The notes under the pieces are model-generated. The model saw only the letters and a program-made list of their open reading frames with translations. It searched no databases and was not told the DNA's origin. Below are positions 62,299 to 64,000 of a stretch of DNA of 64,000 bases, one piece after another. Position 1 is the stretch's first letter. Each line of letters opens with the position of its first letter. The DNA comes from Mucilaginibacter rubeus (GTDB lineage: Bacteria > Bacteroidota > Bacteroidia > Sphingobacteriales > Sphingobacteriaceae), in the NCBI RefSeq assembly GCF_003286415.2, contig NZ_CP043450.1, forward strand, positions 2,356,001 to 2,420,000. Reading direction: 5' to 3'. Both the position numbers and the translations under genes were made by a program.

Positions 62299-62985
62299 AT
62301 GAAAAATATCGTAATATTAACCGGTGCGGGCATTAGCGCGGAGAGTGGCTTAAAAACATTCAGAGATAGCGACGGCCTATGGGAGGGTTATAACATTCAA
62401 GATGTGGCCACGCCCGAAGCCTGGGAACATAACCCGGTTATGGTGCAGCAGTTTTATAACGAGCGGCGCAAAACAGTACTGGAGGCAAAGCCAAATGCTG
62501 CACACTACGCGCTTGCCGCACTTGAGGAAAAATATAAGGTAACTATCATTACCCAAAACATCGACGACCTTCATGAAAGGGCCGGGTCATCCACCGTTGT
62601 GCATTTGCACGGAATCATCACGCGGTCGCAATCAAGCATTAATCCAGAGTTGACTTATCCTATTGATGGCTGGGAGATTAAAATGGGTGAAATGTGCGAA
62701 TTAGGTTCGCAATTGCGGGCCCATGTGGTATGGTTTGGCGAGCCTGTGCCCATGATTGAACATGCAGCAATGATTTGTACCAGTGCTGATATTTTTATCC
62801 TCATCGGTTCGTCACTGGCCGTTTACCCTGCAGCAGGACTGATAGGTTATATTGATCGTGATGTTCCGAAATATATTATCGATCCGAATATTCCATCCGT
62901 AAATGTAAGGGGTGAAGTAATTAAGATCCAGGAAAAGGCAACAATTGGCGTACCTGCATTGGTGGATGAATTATTGAAAGATTAA
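62299..62985 (+). CDS. SIR2-family NAD-dependent deacylase, zinc-site-lacking
   Basis: 228 residues. NAD-binding GAGISAESGL (9-18), TQNIDDLHERAG (85-96), catalytic His104 in HLHG, and SSLAVYPAAG. Tyr53 and Arg56 (QQFYNERRK) match the Tyr-x-x-Arg that gives sirtuins their preference for succinyl and malonyl groups. The usual four zinc cysteines are missing; only one Cys lies in that region (GEMCELGSQLRAH). It starts 35 bases after the terminator and forms a unit with the DUF71 gene 30 bases on. Confidence 0.9.
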   Translation: MKNIVILTGAGISAESGLKTFRDSDGLWEGYNIQDVATPEAWEHNPVMVQQFYNERRKTVLEAKPNAAHYALAALEEKYKVTIITQNIDDLHERAGSSTVVHLHGIITRSQSSINPELTYPIDGWEIKMGEMCELGSQLRAHVVWFGEPVPMIEHAAMICTSADIFILIGSSLAVYPAAGLIGYIDRDVPKYIIDPNIPSVNVRGEVIKIQEKATIGVPALVDELLKD

Positions 62986-63015
62986 AGTCGCTGATTAACT
63001 AATTAGATAATAAGC

Positions 63016-63729
63016 ATGAAATGCATCTTCAATTGGAGTGGCGGTAAAGACAGCGCCCTCGCGTTATACTACTGCCTGCAGAATCCGGATCTTGAAATTG
63101 CTTATCTTGTTACTACTATCAATGACGCGGCCGACAGGATTTCTATGCACGGCGTCAGAACTGAGCTGCTGATAAAACAAGCCGAAGCTATCGGTATTCC
63201 ATTATACCAGATTCGCTTGCCCGAAATGCCGGGGATGAAAGAGTATGATGACGTGATGCGTTATCACCTCACTCGTTTTAAAGACGAGGGTATAACGCAT
63301 TCCATTTTTGGAGATATATTTTTACAGGACCTGAAAGATTATCGTGATGCTCGGTTGAATGAAGCCGGGCTTAAAGGTATTTACCCTTTATGGAAAAGGG
63401 ATACATCCGAACTGATTAATGAATTTCTGGATCTTGGTTTTGGAACTGTTATAGCCTGTACTCAACAACGTTTGGAGCGGATAGTTGGGAAAGAAATAAG
63501 CCACGAATTGATTGATGCTTTACCCGATGATGTTGATGTTTGCGGCGAGAACGGGGAGTTCCATACCTTCACTTATAAAGGGCCGATTTTCACCAAACCG
63601 ATAAATTATAAAACGGGTGCGAAAGTTTTCAAGGAGTACGCCGCCCCTAAAAATGCCGATGATTCCTGTGCAGCTGCCGCTGATCCAAAACCTTCCGGTT
63701 TTTGGTATTGTGACCTTTTATTGGACTAA
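63016..63729 (+). CDS. DUF71/COG2102 ATP-pyrophosphatase
   Basis: 237 residues. The PP-loop SGGKDS is at residues 8-13, followed by MHGVRTELLIKQAEAIGIPL, SIFGDIFLQDLKDYRD, GFGTVIACT and CGENGEFHTF, the conserved C-terminal motif. In archaea and eukaryotes the family makes diphthamide. Published comparative genomics proposed a B12-salvage role for bacterial members, which fits this position near btuB. It pairs with the sirtuin gene. Confidence 0.88.
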   Translation: MKCIFNWSGGKDSALALYYCLQNPDLEIAYLVTTINDAADRISMHGVRTELLIKQAEAIGIPLYQIRLPEMPGMKEYDDVMRYHLTRFKDEGITHSIFGDIFLQDLKDYRDARLNEAGLKGIYPLWKRDTSELINEFLDLGFGTVIACTQQRLERIVGKEISHELIDALPDDVDVCGENGEFHTFTYKGPIFTKPINYKTGAKVFKEYAAPKNADDSCAAAADPKPSGFWYCDLLLD

Positions 63730-64000
63730 GTTCTCATTTATTTTGCGAAAAATTCCGCAGAATATAATTTTGTTTAATCATATAAGTGTTCTAATTATCA
63801 ATATATTGAATTGATTTAATTGTATTTTAAATTTAGATAAACGAAAAAGACAGGCCGAAAAAAGCGTTTTAAATCCTTTGTTTGCCAAATTAAATTCTGT
63901 TTTTGATTGACTTGAGTTATAAGTATCTAACTGTTAGATTATTATATAAGTTATCTTAGTAATTATATCTGAAATATGCATCCTTGTAGTCGTTGCGCAT
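63730..64000. other. right-edge intergenic region
   Basis: 271 bases of AT-rich sequence. A possible start (ATG at 63976, eight codons beginning MHPCSRCA) runs off the edge, too short to call a gene. No hairpin or promoter stood out. Confidence 0.3.

Noticed and set aside
63976..64000. Start of another gene at the right edge
   Set aside because: Only eight codons are visible, not enough to support a gene.

Overview
The window looks like chromosome of a Bacteroidetes bacterium of the family Sphingobacteriaceae, most likely Mucilaginibacter or a close relative. The signs are a SusC/SusD outer-membrane glycan uptake operon, many PAS/GAF/TPR histidine kinases, lipoproteins with a Cys lipobox, start regions that mostly lack a Shine-Dalgarno, and several TAnnTTTG promoter elements of the Bacteroidetes sigma factor. 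No phage, insertion sequence, CRISPR, rRNA or tRNA was seen. Both ends cut through sequence that continues outside.

Layout. 1-2.7 kb: two tandem TPR histidine-kinase lipoproteins, the first cut by the window edge. 2.8-9.8 kb: glutaryl-CoA dehydrogenase-like enzyme, folB plus a GlcD-like oxidase, thioesterase, small heat-shock protein, Ohr peroxidase, and a radical-SAM/DUF4130 pair linked to DNA repair. 9.8-10.5 kb: no protein gene, but a probable structured RNA with its own promoter and terminator. 10.5-15.7 kb: PIN-PhoH ATPase, MBL hydrolase, HAD phosphatase and small proteins of unknown function. 15.8-23.9 kb: a signalling block. A response regulator and a six-PAS kinase read leftward; opposite them a tight four-gene operon encodes KaiC, two KaiB proteins and a PAS histidine kinase. 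24-35.7 kb: enoyl-CoA hydratase-like protein, PAS protein without a kinase ATPase domain, membrane MutS-like protein, CbpA/CbpM chaperone pair, GAF kinase, acetyltransferase, HAD protein and a GH97 glycosidase. 35.7-39.9 kb: PspC and DUF2851 proteins, an MFS transporter and an M20 deacetylase.

40-52 kb is a polysaccharide utilisation locus read leftward (SusC, SusD, DUF3823 lipoprotein, a lipoprotein with two copies of a glycan-binding-like domain, GH43, GH71/99-like), faced by a divergent CBM9/DUF5916 outer-membrane protein. A perfect LacI-type palindrome lies between the two. 52-58 kb: HAD phosphatase, MFS transporter, sensor kinase, SRPBCC protein and a class A beta-lactamase-like hydrolase. 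58.1-63.7 kb is a vitamin B12 uptake/salvage region: promoter, cobalamin riboswitch, BtuB-like receptor, YncE-like lipoprotein, DUF6580 membrane protein, then a separate sirtuin plus DUF71 ATP-pyrophosphatase unit.

The most interesting items are the KaiA-less KaiC-KaiB-KaiB-kinase operon, in which all three KaiC phosphosite positions keep a hydroxyl residue; the unnamed structured RNA before phoH; the radical-SAM/DUF4130 pair without its usual glycosylase; the paired structured repeats at 15.8-15.9 kb; and the sirtuin/DUF71 unit beside the B12 genes. Function calls rest on motif recognition by eye, not on searches.
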